DNA of 64,000 nt. Source: JADMIH01 sp035274425. GTDB taxonomy: Bacteria; Chloroflexota; Chloroflexia; QHBQ01; JADMIH01. The stretch spans positions 31,299 through 95,298 of the forward strand of contig DATEOC010000004.1 of the NCBI GenBank assembly GCA_035274425.1, given 5' to 3'. Positions 50,004-58,818 of the stretch are shown here, one piece after another. The translations under genes were made by a program, and so were the position numbers. Position 1 is the stretch's first letter; every line of letters begins with the position of its first letter. A model generated the notes under the pieces. It did not search any database. It was not told the origin of the DNA and saw only the letters and a program-made list of their open reading frames with translations.

Positions 50004-50609
50004 ATGCAATTAGAGTCTCTATCTTGCAACAACTGTGGCGCGCCCGTTGACGTGCCTCAAAGTGCGAACTTTATCACCTGCGCGCATTGCGGGTCACGCC
50101 TGGCCGTGAAACGGACCGAGACCGCGCATTACACCGAGGTGCTGGATAGGCTGCAAGCGCATGCCCATAAAGTGGACCGCGACCTGCAATACCTCCGCCT
50201 CCAGAACGATCTGATGCTGCTTGACCAGGCGTGGGAGGAAGAGCGCAAGCAATACATGGTCAGCACCAAGTACGGAGTTCATGAAGAACCATCTCTAGGT
50301 TTGGTAATCGGGAGCGCGATAGGGGCGGTAATTTTCACCGTTGTAGGTGGTGGGATGGTGTGCGCCATAACCAGCGCTTCCCGCAATACCGGTTCCTTCA
50401 GTGGCAGCGGTGTAGGGTTGTTTACCTCTGTGGCAATCCTGATGATTGTGTTTGTGATAGCCGCCACTTTGTTATGGTGCATCTACGCTTATACAAAATA
50501 TAGCACGTACAAAAGCGCTGAAGCGAACTACATTGCGCGGCGCAACGACATAATGAGCCACCTTCATCAACTCCAGGGTCATTCGAATATGCCAGGGCCT
50601 AGACCATAG
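50004..50609 (+). CDS. Zinc-ribbon protein with two membrane spans, function unknown
   Basis: 201 residues. Residues 1-35 are a zinc ribbon (CNNCGAPVDV … CAHCGSRL, two CxxC pairs). A coiled region (45-85) follows, then two spans near 95-118 (LGLVIGSAIGAVIFTVVGGGMV) and 133-156. The C-terminal tail has a short helix and a Pro-rich end. Not recognised beyond this layout. Confidence 0.7.
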   Translation: MQLESLSCNNCGAPVDVPQSANFITCAHCGSRLAVKRTETAHYTEVLDRLQAHAHKVDRDLQYLRLQNDLMLLDQAWEEERKQYMVSTKYGVHEEPSLGLVIGSAIGAVIFTVVGGGMVCAITSASRNTGSFSGSGVGLFTSVAILMIVFVIAATLLWCIYAYTKYSTYKSAEANYIARRNDIMSHLHQLQGHSNMPGPRP

Positions 50610-50650
50610 CTATATAACCCCGCGCGTCGCGGTTTCCGAGGGAAGATGAT

Positions 50651-51052
50651 ATGAGCGTATTTACCGAGAAGGAAATCGAATACCTGAAGAGCCAGCGCAT
50701 AGGCCGTCTGGCGACGGTGAGCGCGGATGGAGAGCCGCACGTAGTACCCACTCGCTTCCGCTACAACGCTGAACTAGATGCGATAGATGTTGTCGGAAGT
50801 AGCATTGGGACGAGCAAGAAGTTCCGCGACGTCGCACGTACCGGCAAAGCAGCCATCGTGATAGATGATGTGCCTGAGCCGAGAAAGCAAAGAGGAATAG
50901 AGGTGCGCGGGCGGGCCGAAGCCCTAACCGAGGGGGGAGAGGGCATCATGCCCGGTGTCGACTCGCACTTCATCCGCATTACCCCTACACGCGTGGCGAG
51001 CTGGGGGATAGACAGCGACCCCTTCACCCCGATTGGTCGGGCGGTCAAGTAG
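50651..51052 (+). CDS. PPOX-class F420/flavin-dependent oxidoreductase
   Basis: 133 residues of the split-barrel FMN-binding / pyridoxamine phosphate oxidase-like fold: FTEKEIEYLKSQRIGRLATVSADGEPHVVPTRF at the N-terminus, and ITPTRVASWGID near the C-terminus. Small members of this layout in Actinobacteria and Chloroflexota are annotated as PPOX-class F420-dependent oxidoreductases. The gene stands upstream of the sulfite-oxidase-like gene (58 bp) and may share its operon. Confidence 0.82.
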   Translation: MSVFTEKEIEYLKSQRIGRLATVSADGEPHVVPTRFRYNAELDAIDVVGSSIGTSKKFRDVARTGKAAIVIDDVPEPRKQRGIEVRGRAEALTEGGEGIMPGVDSHFIRITPTRVASWGIDSDPFTPIGRAVK

Positions 51053-51110
51053 AAGTGGACGCGCAGGCAAGGCAGAAGCTCTTGCCACCCAAATAAGGAG
51101 GAAGCAGACT

Positions 51111-51728
51111 ATGGCAGAGCGTTTTATCTCGCGGGGATTTGTCGGCAAGAGGCGCGGTGCCGATGCGGCGGCTCGCGTCCCACCCGGCCAGTACGTCACG
51201 AACGATTTTCCGGTCCTCTCGGCGGGGCCGACCCCGCGCACCCAACTCGACCAGTGGAGCTTCACTATTGAGGGGCTGGTGGACGAGCCTGCCAGGTGGT
51301 CGTGGCAGGAGTTCCTGGAGCTTCCCACCCAGACTTTCGTCGTGGATATACATTGCGTGACGAAGTGGACCAAGCTCGACACCCGTTGGGAAGGGGTCAG
51401 CATGGATACGCTCCTGGAGCATGTCAATCTCGACCGGCGCGCAAGGTATATCACAGCGTTTTGCGACGGCGGGTACGTCACTAACATGCCCCTGACCGAT
51501 GTAATCAATGGGCAGGCGTTCGTCGCATACAGATATGACGACGGGCCGCTCGCGCCGGAGCACGGCGGCCCTGCGCGGCTGGTGGTACCGCACCTCTATC
51601 TCTGGAAGAGCGCCAAGTGGGTACGAGGCATCAGGCTGATGGAAAACGACAAACCGGGCTTTTGGGAATCGTTCGGCTATAACAATCATGGCGATCCCTG
51701 GAAGGAGGAAAGGTACAGCGGGGATTAG
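51111..51728 (+). CDS. Sulfite oxidase-like molybdopterin-dependent oxidoreductase
   Basis: 205 residues from ATG 51111, with AAGGAGG nine bases upstream. It consists of the molybdopterin-binding SUOX fold alone: WSFTIEGLVDEPARWSWQEF, then DIHCVTKW with Cys82 as the presumed Mo ligand, and HGGPARLVVPHLYLWKSAKWV. There is no signal peptide, so it is probably cytoplasmic. It lies next to a ferredoxin reductase-like gene and a DUF6510 gene, a recurring trio, suggesting that these form its electron supply. Substrate unknown. Confidence 0.85.
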   Translation: MAERFISRGFVGKRRGADAAARVPPGQYVTNDFPVLSAGPTPRTQLDQWSFTIEGLVDEPARWSWQEFLELPTQTFVVDIHCVTKWTKLDTRWEGVSMDTLLEHVNLDRRARYITAFCDGGYVTNMPLTDVINGQAFVAYRYDDGPLAPEHGGPARLVVPHLYLWKSAKWVRGIRLMENDKPGFWESFGYNNHGDPWKEERYSGD

Positions 51729-51895
51729 ACGACGGACGACGGACGATGAAACGTGAAACGTGAAACGTGAAACGTGAGATTAGTATGTAATTTATGATTT
51801 GTAATTCACCAAAGAACTTCAGCGCCTCTGCGGTGGACCAATAAATAACCTTGGCGCTTCTTGGTTATCTTGGCGTCTTGGCGTTTAATAATCTT
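51726..51895. repeat. Composite heptamer region: GACGACG, GTGAAAC, CTCTGCG, CTTGGCG
   Basis: From the TAG stop of the molybdoenzyme gene: GACGACG units, five GTGAAAC units (to about 51779), then CTCTGCG-type (51820s) and CTTGGCG-type (51850-51890) arrays. No gene is present. Same order as near 53.0 kb. Confidence 0.8.
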
Positions 51896-51927
51896 GGACT
51901 GTAAAACTAAGCACGGGAGCGAAGAAT

Positions 51928-52683
51928 ATGAAGCAGACTTTGGAGTGGCAAATTGCTGCGGTAAAGGCGATCGAGCAGGAGACGCCGAAGGTCAAGACGT
52001 TCACTCTCAGCATACCCAGTTGGATAGCTCACCGGGCGGGGCAGCATTATGACGTGCGGCTCACAGCGCCCGACGGCTACCAGGCGCAACGGAGCTACTC
52101 CATAGCCTCGGCACCGGAGCGCAGAGGGGAGATTCAGCTGACTATTGAGCGCCTCGATGATGGGGAAGTGTCGTCGTATATGCATGACGTGCTTGTGGTT
52201 GGGGACCTTGTTGAGGTGCGCGGGCCGATTGGCGGCTATTTCGTCTGGGAAGCCGGTATGGATATGAGCGAAGCGGGGGGACTACTCTTGATCGCGGGTG
52301 GTTCGGGTGTCGTGCCCCTGATGGCGATGGTCCGCCACCGCGCCGGGAGTGGCTCCCGCATCCCTACGCGGCTCCTTTACGGCTCGCGTACGCCTGATGA
52401 CGTTATCTACCTCCGGGAGCTGAATATGCTGAGCGCTGAGGGTAATGGCCTTGAGGTATTCCACACCTTCACACGTGCGCAGCCGCCAGGTTGGACCGGC
52501 TATGCACGGCGCATCGATGCGCAGATGCTAGGGGAGGTGGCCGGGCCGCTCGGCGCACAGGCACAAACGTTCATTTGCGGCCCGACCCTTCTGGTCGAAG
52601 CCGCGGCCAATGGCCTGGTGCAAATGGGCATCTCGCCCACTCAGATTCGGACGGAGCGCTTCGGCCCGACAGGTAGCGCATAA
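51928..52683 (+). CDS. FNR-type ferredoxin/flavodoxin reductase-like oxidoreductase
   Basis: 251 residues. The FAD domain has RSYSIASAP (FAD-binding RxYS motif) and GGYFVW; the NAD(P) domain has LLLIAGGSGVVPLMAMVRH and FICGPTLLVEAAANGL. There is no ferredoxin domain fused. It should shuttle electrons between NAD(P)H and a partner; the neighbouring molybdoenzyme is the obvious candidate. Confidence 0.85.
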   Translation: MKQTLEWQIAAVKAIEQETPKVKTFTLSIPSWIAHRAGQHYDVRLTAPDGYQAQRSYSIASAPERRGEIQLTIERLDDGEVSSYMHDVLVVGDLVEVRGPIGGYFVWEAGMDMSEAGGLLLIAGGSGVVPLMAMVRHRAGSGSRIPTRLLYGSRTPDDVIYLRELNMLSAEGNGLEVFHTFTRAQPPGWTGYARRIDAQMLGEVAGPLGAQAQTFICGPTLLVEAAANGLVQMGISPTQIRTERFGPTGSA

Positions 52684-52697
52684 GGAGGGTTGCGACG

Positions 52698-53003
52698 ATG
52701 GATGAACCTCAAATTGATATGAACCGGGCGTTGATGCTCGACGGTAACGCGGTGGCTGGTATGCTGCACGACATCTTCTCGGCGGAGATGACAGCCAGCC
52801 CCACCGAGTGTGCGAGCTGCGGCTATGGGGGAGAAATGGGCACGCTCCTGGCCTTTACGCAATCGCCTGGAGTAGTTCTACGCTGCCCCGCCTGCGAGCA
52901 AATCATACTGCGAGTCGTGGTGACGCCCGACGCGATCTATCTGGATGCTCGCGGGGCAGTCTATCTGCGCCTGGAGCGACGGACGACGGACGACGGACGA
53001 TGA
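52698..53003 (+). CDS. DUF6510 family zinc-ribbon-like protein
   Basis: 101 residues: LDGNAVAGMLHDIFSAEMT, then two CxxC pairs (C38/C41, C63/C66) typical of a small zinc ribbon, matching the DUF6510 family seen with sulfite-oxidase-like genes. It starts 14 bp after the reductase. The C-terminus (ERRTTDDGR) and the TGA stop come from a GACGACG heptamer tract. Confidence 0.75.
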   Translation: MDEPQIDMNRALMLDGNAVAGMLHDIFSAEMTASPTECASCGYGGEMGTLLAFTQSPGVVLRCPACEQIILRVVVTPDAIYLDARGAVYLRLERRTTDDGR

Positions 53004-53172
53004 AACGTGATGCGTGATGCGTGAGTTCTAACTTCTAATCTCCATAAAACCTCTGCGTTCTCTGCGTCTCTGCGGTAAAACCCTAAAAAATCTTGGCGTT
53101 CTTTGTAATCTTGGCGTCTTGGCGTTTAGACAACTTTGAACTTTGAACTTTGAACCTTGGACTTTGAGATGG
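52978..53172. repeat. Composite heptamer region: GACGACG, GTGATGC, CTCTGCG, CTTGGCG, TTTGAAC
   Basis: Successive arrays of at least five heptamer types fill the gap to the ABC-F gene. The first encodes the end of the DUF6510 protein. The GTGATGC/CTCTGCG/CTTGGCG order repeats that at 51726-51895. Confidence 0.85.
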
Positions 53173-53183
53173 GAAGCTAGCTG

Positions 53184-54815
53184 ATGTTGCTGGTCAATTT
53201 TTCTAAGGTAAGCAAGGATTACGGAGGGAACGCGGTCTTCGATGAAGTAGACCTGGAGGTACTGGAGGGGCAGCGCATTGGCCTCGTGGGCGAGAATGGT
53301 GCCGGGAAGTCTACTCTCTTCAGGCTGATAGCGGGACTCGACACGCCCGTGGAGGGGACGGTCACAAAGCGTCGCAACCTGACCGTCGGCTATCTGCACC
53401 AGGAGGCCGACCCATTGCAGGCCCACAGAAGCGTCTACGAGACGGTAGCGGGACTATCCCCAGAGATGCTGGAGCTTGCGACCACGATGCGCAAGCTTGA
53501 AGCGCGCATGGCCGATCCCGAAGAGACCAGGATGGAATGGGTGCTTGAGGCGTATGGCGACGCGCAGGGAAGGTTCGAATCGCTGGGCGGATACACCGCA
53601 GAGCATCGAGTAGAAGATGTGCTGGGCGGCCTCGGCTTCACTGCAAGCCAGTATGGCCAGCCGGTGGGGACGCTCAGCGGGGGCGAGAAGAAGCTCGTCA
53701 GCCTCGCCAGACTTCTTTTAGAGATGCCTGACCTGTTGCTATTAGATGAGCCTGACAACCACCTCGACCTGGAGGCGAAGGGTTGGCTCGAAGGGTTCAT
53801 AGCGAGCTACCCCGGCACGGTGATGATTATCTCCCATGACCGCTATTTGCTCGACAGGGTAGTGAAGCGCATCTTCGAGCTAGAGGACGGGCAGATAGGA
53901 GTCTATGCCGGGAACTATACCTTCTATGCGGAGGAGCGTCAGAGGCGGCTGATACAGCGCCATGAGACGTACACCATGCAGCAGGAAGAGTTACAGCGTA
54001 TGGAGGCGCTGTTACGGCAGTTACGAGGGTGGGCCAAGCAAAACTCCAAATTCGCGCCCCGCATGAGGAGCATGGAGAAGCGCGTCGAGAAAGCTCGTGA
54101 AGCGGCCTCCGAGCGCCCCGTCATGTGGCGAGAGAAGATCAGGGTCAGCTTCGACTCGGAGCGAAGCGGGCGAAAGGTGCTTGAAGCGAAGGGATTGAGC
54201 CAGTCGGTAAGCGGCAGGGTGCTATTCGCGCCGTTCGACCTCTCTATCCAGTACGGGGAGCGCGTGGGGATAGTCGGGGCCAACGGCAGCGGTAAGACCA
54301 CCCTTCTCAAGACGATAACGGAGGCGCTGCCGCCAACTAAAGGCACGGTGAAGATCGGAGCGAGCGTGGTGCTGGGGTATTATACCCAGGAGCAAGAGAC
54401 CCTGCCGCTAGGAAGCACGCTGATGGACTTCGTTCGGTCTCTCAGGCCAATGACCGAGCAGGGCGCGATAGGGGTCTTGCGGAGCCTACTCTTTTCATAC
54501 CGCGAGATGCATAATAAGATACGCGATTTGAGCGGCGGGGAGAAGAGCCGCCTTCAAATCGCCCGCCTGATGCTGACCGACGCGAACTTCCTTGTCCTCG
54601 ACGAGCCGACCAACAACCTCGACATCGCATCCATAGAAGTGCTCGAGTCGGCCCTGGGTGAGTTTGAGGGCACGCTCCTGACAGTATCCCACGACCGCTA
54701 TTTCCTGGACAGAATTGTGAATACGATAGTAGCTATCGGAACTGATGGAGAGGTAAAGCAGTACCCAGGAAACTTCAGCTATTACCTTGAGAAAAGGATA
54801 AAGGAAAAGGGATAA
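53184..54815 (+). CDS. ABC-F family ATPase
   Basis: 543 residues, two ABC nucleotide-binding domains on one chain and no membrane part. Domain 1: Walker A GENGAGKST, signature LSGGEKK, Walker B LLLLDEPDNHLDL. Domain 2: GANGSGKTT, LSGGEKSR, FLVLDEPTNNLDI. ABC-F proteins act on the ribosome (translation factors or antibiotic resistance). In domain 1 the usual DEPTNHLD has Asp in place of Thr. The interdomain linker (about 240-320) is helical and basic. The stop lies inside an inverted repeat. Confidence 0.9.
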   Translation: MLLVNFSKVSKDYGGNAVFDEVDLEVLEGQRIGLVGENGAGKSTLFRLIAGLDTPVEGTVTKRRNLTVGYLHQEADPLQAHRSVYETVAGLSPEMLELATTMRKLEARMADPEETRMEWVLEAYGDAQGRFESLGGYTAEHRVEDVLGGLGFTASQYGQPVGTLSGGEKKLVSLARLLLEMPDLLLLDEPDNHLDLEAKGWLEGFIASYPGTVMIISHDRYLLDRVVKRIFELEDGQIGVYAGNYTFYAEERQRRLIQRHETYTMQQEELQRMEALLRQLRGWAKQNSKFAPRMRSMEKRVEKAREAASERPVMWREKIRVSFDSERSGRKVLEAKGLSQSVSGRVLFAPFDLSIQYGERVGIVGANGSGKTTLLKTITEALPPTKGTVKIGASVVLGYYTQEQETLPLGSTLMDFVRSLRPMTEQGAIGVLRSLLFSYREMHNKIRDLSGGEKSRLQIARLMLTDANFLVLDEPTNNLDIASIEVLESALGEFEGTLLTVSHDRYFLDRIVNTIVAIGTDGEVKQYPGNFSYYLEKRIKEKG

Positions 54816-54860
54816 AGGATATTGCCATAATTTATCCTTTATCCCCTTTCCTTTATCCTT
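54794..54860. terminator. Inverted repeat over the ABC-F stop, terminator candidate
   Basis: 28-nt arms (54794-54821 and 54833-54860, one mismatch) built of GGATAAA-like units, with an 11-nt loop. The ABC-F stop codon is inside the left arm. Confidence 0.6.
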
Positions 54861-54878
54861 CATTACGTGGAGGTATCT

Positions 54879-56213
54879 ATGTCTAAAAGTGTCACAGGGA
54901 TCCCTGTCGTTGACCTATCAGGAATCGATGTCATGGCCGGGGATGTCTCGGAAGGGCTGGCGCGGTTAGCCGTCGAGTATGGGCCGATCTTCGGGTGGCG
55001 AGTGGGAGGCGGGCCTGCGGGCGGACAGATGAGGTTGATGATGGTGGGGCCGGAGGCGAACCGCTTCGTGATGCACACCCACCGCCACCACTTCAGCCAC
55101 GACCTGGGGTGGACGCCCATCCTGGGAGAGGCGTTCGGGCAGGGGCTGCTCAACATGGACGACCCTGAGCACGCCCGCCACCGCAAGATGTGGAACCCCG
55201 CGTTCGCGTCGGCATATATGGGCGCATACTTGCCGGTTATGCAGCGCGTCATCGAGGAGCGCACCTCAACGTGGGCCGAGCGCGCGGAGGTAGACCTTTA
55301 CACCGAGTCGCGTGAGATCACCTTCGACATAGCGGCAGGCGCGCTGGCGGGCTTCGGCACCGGCCCCACGACTGACCGGCTGCGACGCCATTTTTACTTC
55401 TTACTGCACGGATATACCGAACATGAGACCTTCGAGGAGTACATGGCGAAAGCACAGCAGGTGCAGTCTGAGCTACTCGGTGTGCTGCTGGCGATGATAG
55501 CCGAGCGGCGTAACGCCTCCCCAGGCGAACGGCCCGGCGACGTGCTGGCGATGATCGTCCACGCCAGGGACGAAGAGGGGAACACGTTGCCTGATGCTCA
55601 GGTGTTGGGCCACTTGATGATATTGCTGGTGGCTGGGCACGAGACCACTACCACGTTGGGCGCGTGGGTCCTCTATCTGCTGGCGACGATGCCAGAGCAG
55701 CGCGCCCTGATATGCGAGGAGCTAGAAGCAGTACTGGGGAATACGGGTGGCGAGATTACGATGGACGCGGTGAGAGCGATGAAGAAGCTCGACAACTTCG
55801 TGCGAGAGACGGGGCGGCTATACCCACCTGTGATAAACGTGCCGAGAGGGGTGGTTGAGGAGTTCGAGTTCAACGGCTACACGGTGCCTGCCGGGTCGCA
55901 GGTGCGGCTGTCGCTTGGAGCGTGCCATCGCCTGCCTGGCGTATTTCAGAACCCCAACGAATTTGACCCCGACAGGCTGGCTCCCCCGCGTGAGGAAGAT
56001 AAGAAGCAGCCCTACTCGCTCGTCACCTTCGGTGGCGGGCCGCGAGTGTGCATCGGCCAGCACTTCGCGCACGTCGAGACGAAGGTGTTAGCTGCGCACG
56101 TGTTGCGACATTACACCCTGGAACCAATCGAAGGGCAGCATCCCAAGCACGCAGGCTTCTTCAACGCGATCATACCTGGTGGGATAAGAATGCGGGTTCT
56201 GCATCGTGCTTAG
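54879..56213 (+). CDS. Cytochrome P450
   Basis: 444 residues from ATG 54879, four bases after GGAGGT. I-helix oxygen-binding motif AGHETTTT, K-helix E-T-G-R (ExxR) in NFVRETGRLYPPV, and heme loop FGGGPRVCIGQHFA with the Cys ligand. No membrane anchor, so a soluble bacterial-type enzyme. Redox partner genes are not adjacent; the FNR-type reductase 2.2 kb upstream could serve. Substrate unknown. Confidence 0.95.
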   Translation: MSKSVTGIPVVDLSGIDVMAGDVSEGLARLAVEYGPIFGWRVGGGPAGGQMRLMMVGPEANRFVMHTHRHHFSHDLGWTPILGEAFGQGLLNMDDPEHARHRKMWNPAFASAYMGAYLPVMQRVIEERTSTWAERAEVDLYTESREITFDIAAGALAGFGTGPTTDRLRRHFYFLLHGYTEHETFEEYMAKAQQVQSELLGVLLAMIAERRNASPGERPGDVLAMIVHARDEEGNTLPDAQVLGHLMILLVAGHETTTTLGAWVLYLLATMPEQRALICEELEAVLGNTGGEITMDAVRAMKKLDNFVRETGRLYPPVINVPRGVVEEFEFNGYTVPAGSQVRLSLGACHRLPGVFQNPNEFDPDRLAPPREEDKKQPYSLVTFGGGPRVCIGQHFAHVETKVLAAHVLRHYTLEPIEGQHPKHAGFFNAIIPGGIRMRVLHRA

Positions 56214-56400
56214 GCGATATGTCTCTACGTATGGCAACTGCTCTTGTGGCCGCCCTGGTCTAAAGCATAGAATTAATCCATTCTGGTGATGCTATAGCTG
56301 CACAACTGTGCTACCATTCCTATGCTGCTGTCCTAACCGAAGTTCGGCCTGATACCTCACCAGAGGATAAGTCGTAGAAGATTAACATAAGCAGCTGCTA

Positions 56401-56422
56401 GATGCTATTTTGAGATAGCATC
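56401..56422. promoter_or_regulatory. Dyad GATGCTAT…ATAGCATC upstream of membrane protein gene
   Basis: 8-bp perfect stem with TTTGAG loop. A shorter version of the same dyad with the same loop end occurs at 58787-58803, before the next membrane protein gene. The rest of the 270-bp gap shows no gene. Confidence 0.45.
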
Positions 56423-56483
56423 CACTTATTATCTCTATTACCCGTTGTCTACCGTCTATGGTGTCGAGAAAGGAGGAGGTTAT

Positions 56484-58748
56484 ATGAACTTTAAGAGAAT
56501 CCCAATATGGCTACCCCCGGTTGGTTTGGCGGTGTTGATTGGCCTGGTGTTCTGGATAGTCCCGGACCAGACAAAAGCACTCTCTCAGCCTGTAAGAGAT
56601 GGGATTTGGTGGCTCGTGGGAGCATTGATCTTTGCGCTGGTAATAGCTTACCTGCTCTTCATGGTGCAAAGAACGGCTGAGCCTGCTCCCTATAGCCCGA
56701 CCCTGGTGGTGCTTGCGCCCTTCGCTATCATGATAACAGTAGCTGGAACAGTTATCAGCTACCTGTTGAATATAGAATTGTTGCCGAAGCCTCCACCAAG
56801 CGTAAGCCCATCAGGTGTGTTGATTGAGGCGACCAGCCGAGGCCCTTCGGCAGCGTTGCTTGGGCTGGTGATAGGCGCGCTTGGCTGGCTCCTGGCGGCG
56901 ATACTCTACAGCCGTATGGGACTGTCATCGGTCGCAGGGGCGAATCCGGTCAGCTATGGGCTGCTGCTCACCAGAACGGATGCCCTGGGTGCACGGTTAC
57001 GGACTCTATGCCCTGATAGGAAGCCCATCGAGGAGAACAACCCTGGCAAGCAGGGCTCTAATGCTGCTCCTTCTCAAGACGCACAAACTAAACCCATAGC
57101 GGGTACAGGCACAGGAGAAGGCGCGAACCCTGACACTCAGGGCAATACACCTCAGGCAGGGTCGGTGGCCGGCTCGCTGCCGATTAATCCCACACAGGGT
57201 CAAGTTGTGGGAGGCCAGGCTGCACGAACCCAGGTTCCACGAAATAATAACGGCGACGTCATGGCTGAAGCGAGGCGCGCCTCGTGCGAAGATGCCTGGG
57301 TCCAATACGACTTCCTGCGTGCAGCGTTGGCCCAGGATGGTACGAACACGACTGTACAGAAGTTACAGTGGGTGTCGGGGCACGGATATATAGACCTGTG
57401 GAATCGTCTACATAGGGCGGAAGAGGCGCTGATAAATATCGAGCCGCTAGAAGACCTGGCGGGATATGCGGCATACGACCGGCTACGGTTAGAAGACTCC
57501 CAAATCCCCAGCCAGAATGATTTGATACAGGCTCTCGAATCTGCCGCTAAGAAACTGGGGTTGCCTCTCTGGAAGTTCGCTGACGAAAACAGAGCTTCTA
57601 CGCTAAGCGTAGCGGAAAATAATCTGTTGCAGGCGGTTGCGGCTAAAGTGGGGGTGTCACCCCAGAACATTGCCAATACCAATACAACCACAGGCACCAC
57701 AGGGTCAAATGTGACGGGAGACGAGAAGGGCAACACCGCTCCACCAGATCCGGCAGAGGAGAAAAAGCAAAGAGCTATATTACAGCAGGTGAGGCGCACG
57801 ATAAGTGATTTCCGCGACAACACCTGGGGCGCGATAATCCAGACGCGGAATCATCTCATCGAATCAGTATCCTTCGCGGCGCTGGCCGCTTACACTTTGC
57901 TGGTGATTGCCATACTTATAGGTGCGACATCGGCGTCTATAGGGGCAGCAGCGGTCTTCTTCATGGTTGGGGCTATCGTTGGGCTATTCAACCATCTGCG
58001 TATTAGCGCGGAGACTACCGCGAACGTCGATGACTACGGCCTGGCACATGCGCACCTGGTAAACACGCCGGTCTTGTCAGGCCTGGCGGCGGTCGGAGGA
58101 GTGGTGCTGTTCGCTATGATCCCTGCCGCGTTGAACGCGCAGACCGTAGTACCTGAGACTGCAACGCCGACGCCAATAGTAGCCGCGCCGACCTCGGAAG
58201 CGCGTATTCCTGGCCCTGCCTCTAACCTCACCCTCGCCCAGGCTTCTACACCAAACCTCAATTACATGCGTATTGTAGCTGGTACGGCCCAGGGCGAGGA
58301 GATACGTAGCGCCACGAGTATGGAGGCTGTAGCCGCGCTCTCAGTGCAGCGAAATAGCTCAAGCTTCATTCAGGAAGAAGCAACGCCCACGTCCACCACA
58401 GAACCAACCACGGAGCCTACTGCGGAGCCAACCACCGAACCAACCACGGAGCCTACTACCGAACCCACGCCTACAGGGATTCCGACGCCGGTCCCAGGTG
58501 CGGCAGCAGCGCCTACGGCGACTCCGACGCCAACCGAGGGTGCGGCAGCAGCGCCGACGCGTCTCCCTAGATTGGACCAGATTTTCAATTTAGAGAGAAA
58601 CCTATTTGGCTTGATCGTGGCAGCTACTTTCGGGCTTGCGCCCACGCTTCTGATACGCTCGCTGCAAAAGCAGACGAACAAATACAACCTGGACATTCAG
58701 AGCACCGAGCCGCAAGAGAGTGCGCGCGTACCAACCGCGAGAGGTTGA
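56484..58748 (+). CDS. Large multi-span membrane protein with Thr/Pro-rich region, function unknown
   Basis: About 754 residues from ATG 56484 (GGAGGAGG upstream). Four N-terminal spans in the first 140 residues, a long soluble middle (about 150-450) without a recognised domain, three more spans (about 465-560), an extracytoplasmic part ending in TEPT-type repeats (about 640-680), and a final span. Not recognised. It shares the dyad promoter element with the next gene. Confidence 0.65.
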   Translation: MNFKRIPIWLPPVGLAVLIGLVFWIVPDQTKALSQPVRDGIWWLVGALIFALVIAYLLFMVQRTAEPAPYSPTLVVLAPFAIMITVAGTVISYLLNIELLPKPPPSVSPSGVLIEATSRGPSAALLGLVIGALGWLLAAILYSRMGLSSVAGANPVSYGLLLTRTDALGARLRTLCPDRKPIEENNPGKQGSNAAPSQDAQTKPIAGTGTGEGANPDTQGNTPQAGSVAGSLPINPTQGQVVGGQAARTQVPRNNNGDVMAEARRASCEDAWVQYDFLRAALAQDGTNTTVQKLQWVSGHGYIDLWNRLHRAEEALINIEPLEDLAGYAAYDRLRLEDSQIPSQNDLIQALESAAKKLGLPLWKFADENRASTLSVAENNLLQAVAAKVGVSPQNIANTNTTTGTTGSNVTGDEKGNTAPPDPAEEKKQRAILQQVRRTISDFRDNTWGAIIQTRNHLIESVSFAALAAYTLLVIAILIGATSASIGAAAVFFMVGAIVGLFNHLRISAETTANVDDYGLAHAHLVNTPVLSGLAAVGGVVLFAMIPAALNAQTVVPETATPTPIVAAPTSEARIPGPASNLTLAQASTPNLNYMRIVAGTAQGEEIRSATSMEAVAALSVQRNSSSFIQEEATPTSTTEPTTEPTAEPTTEPTTEPTTEPTPTGIPTPVPGAAAAPTATPTPTEGAAAAPTRLPRLDQIFNLERNLFGLIVAATFGLAPTLLIRSLQKQTNKYNLDIQSTEPQESARVPTARG

Positions 58749-58786
58749 TAGATGCTGGCGCTACGCCACGTCCTCTTGCTATTGTG

Positions 58787-58803
58787 GCTATTTTTGAGAT
58801 AGC
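58787..58803. promoter_or_regulatory. Dyad GCTAT…ATAGC upstream of the next membrane protein
   Basis: 5-bp stem around TTTTGAG, 16 bp before the ATG; matches the core of the dyad at 56401. Confidence 0.4.
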
Positions 58804-58818
58804 TTCCAATCATGGATA

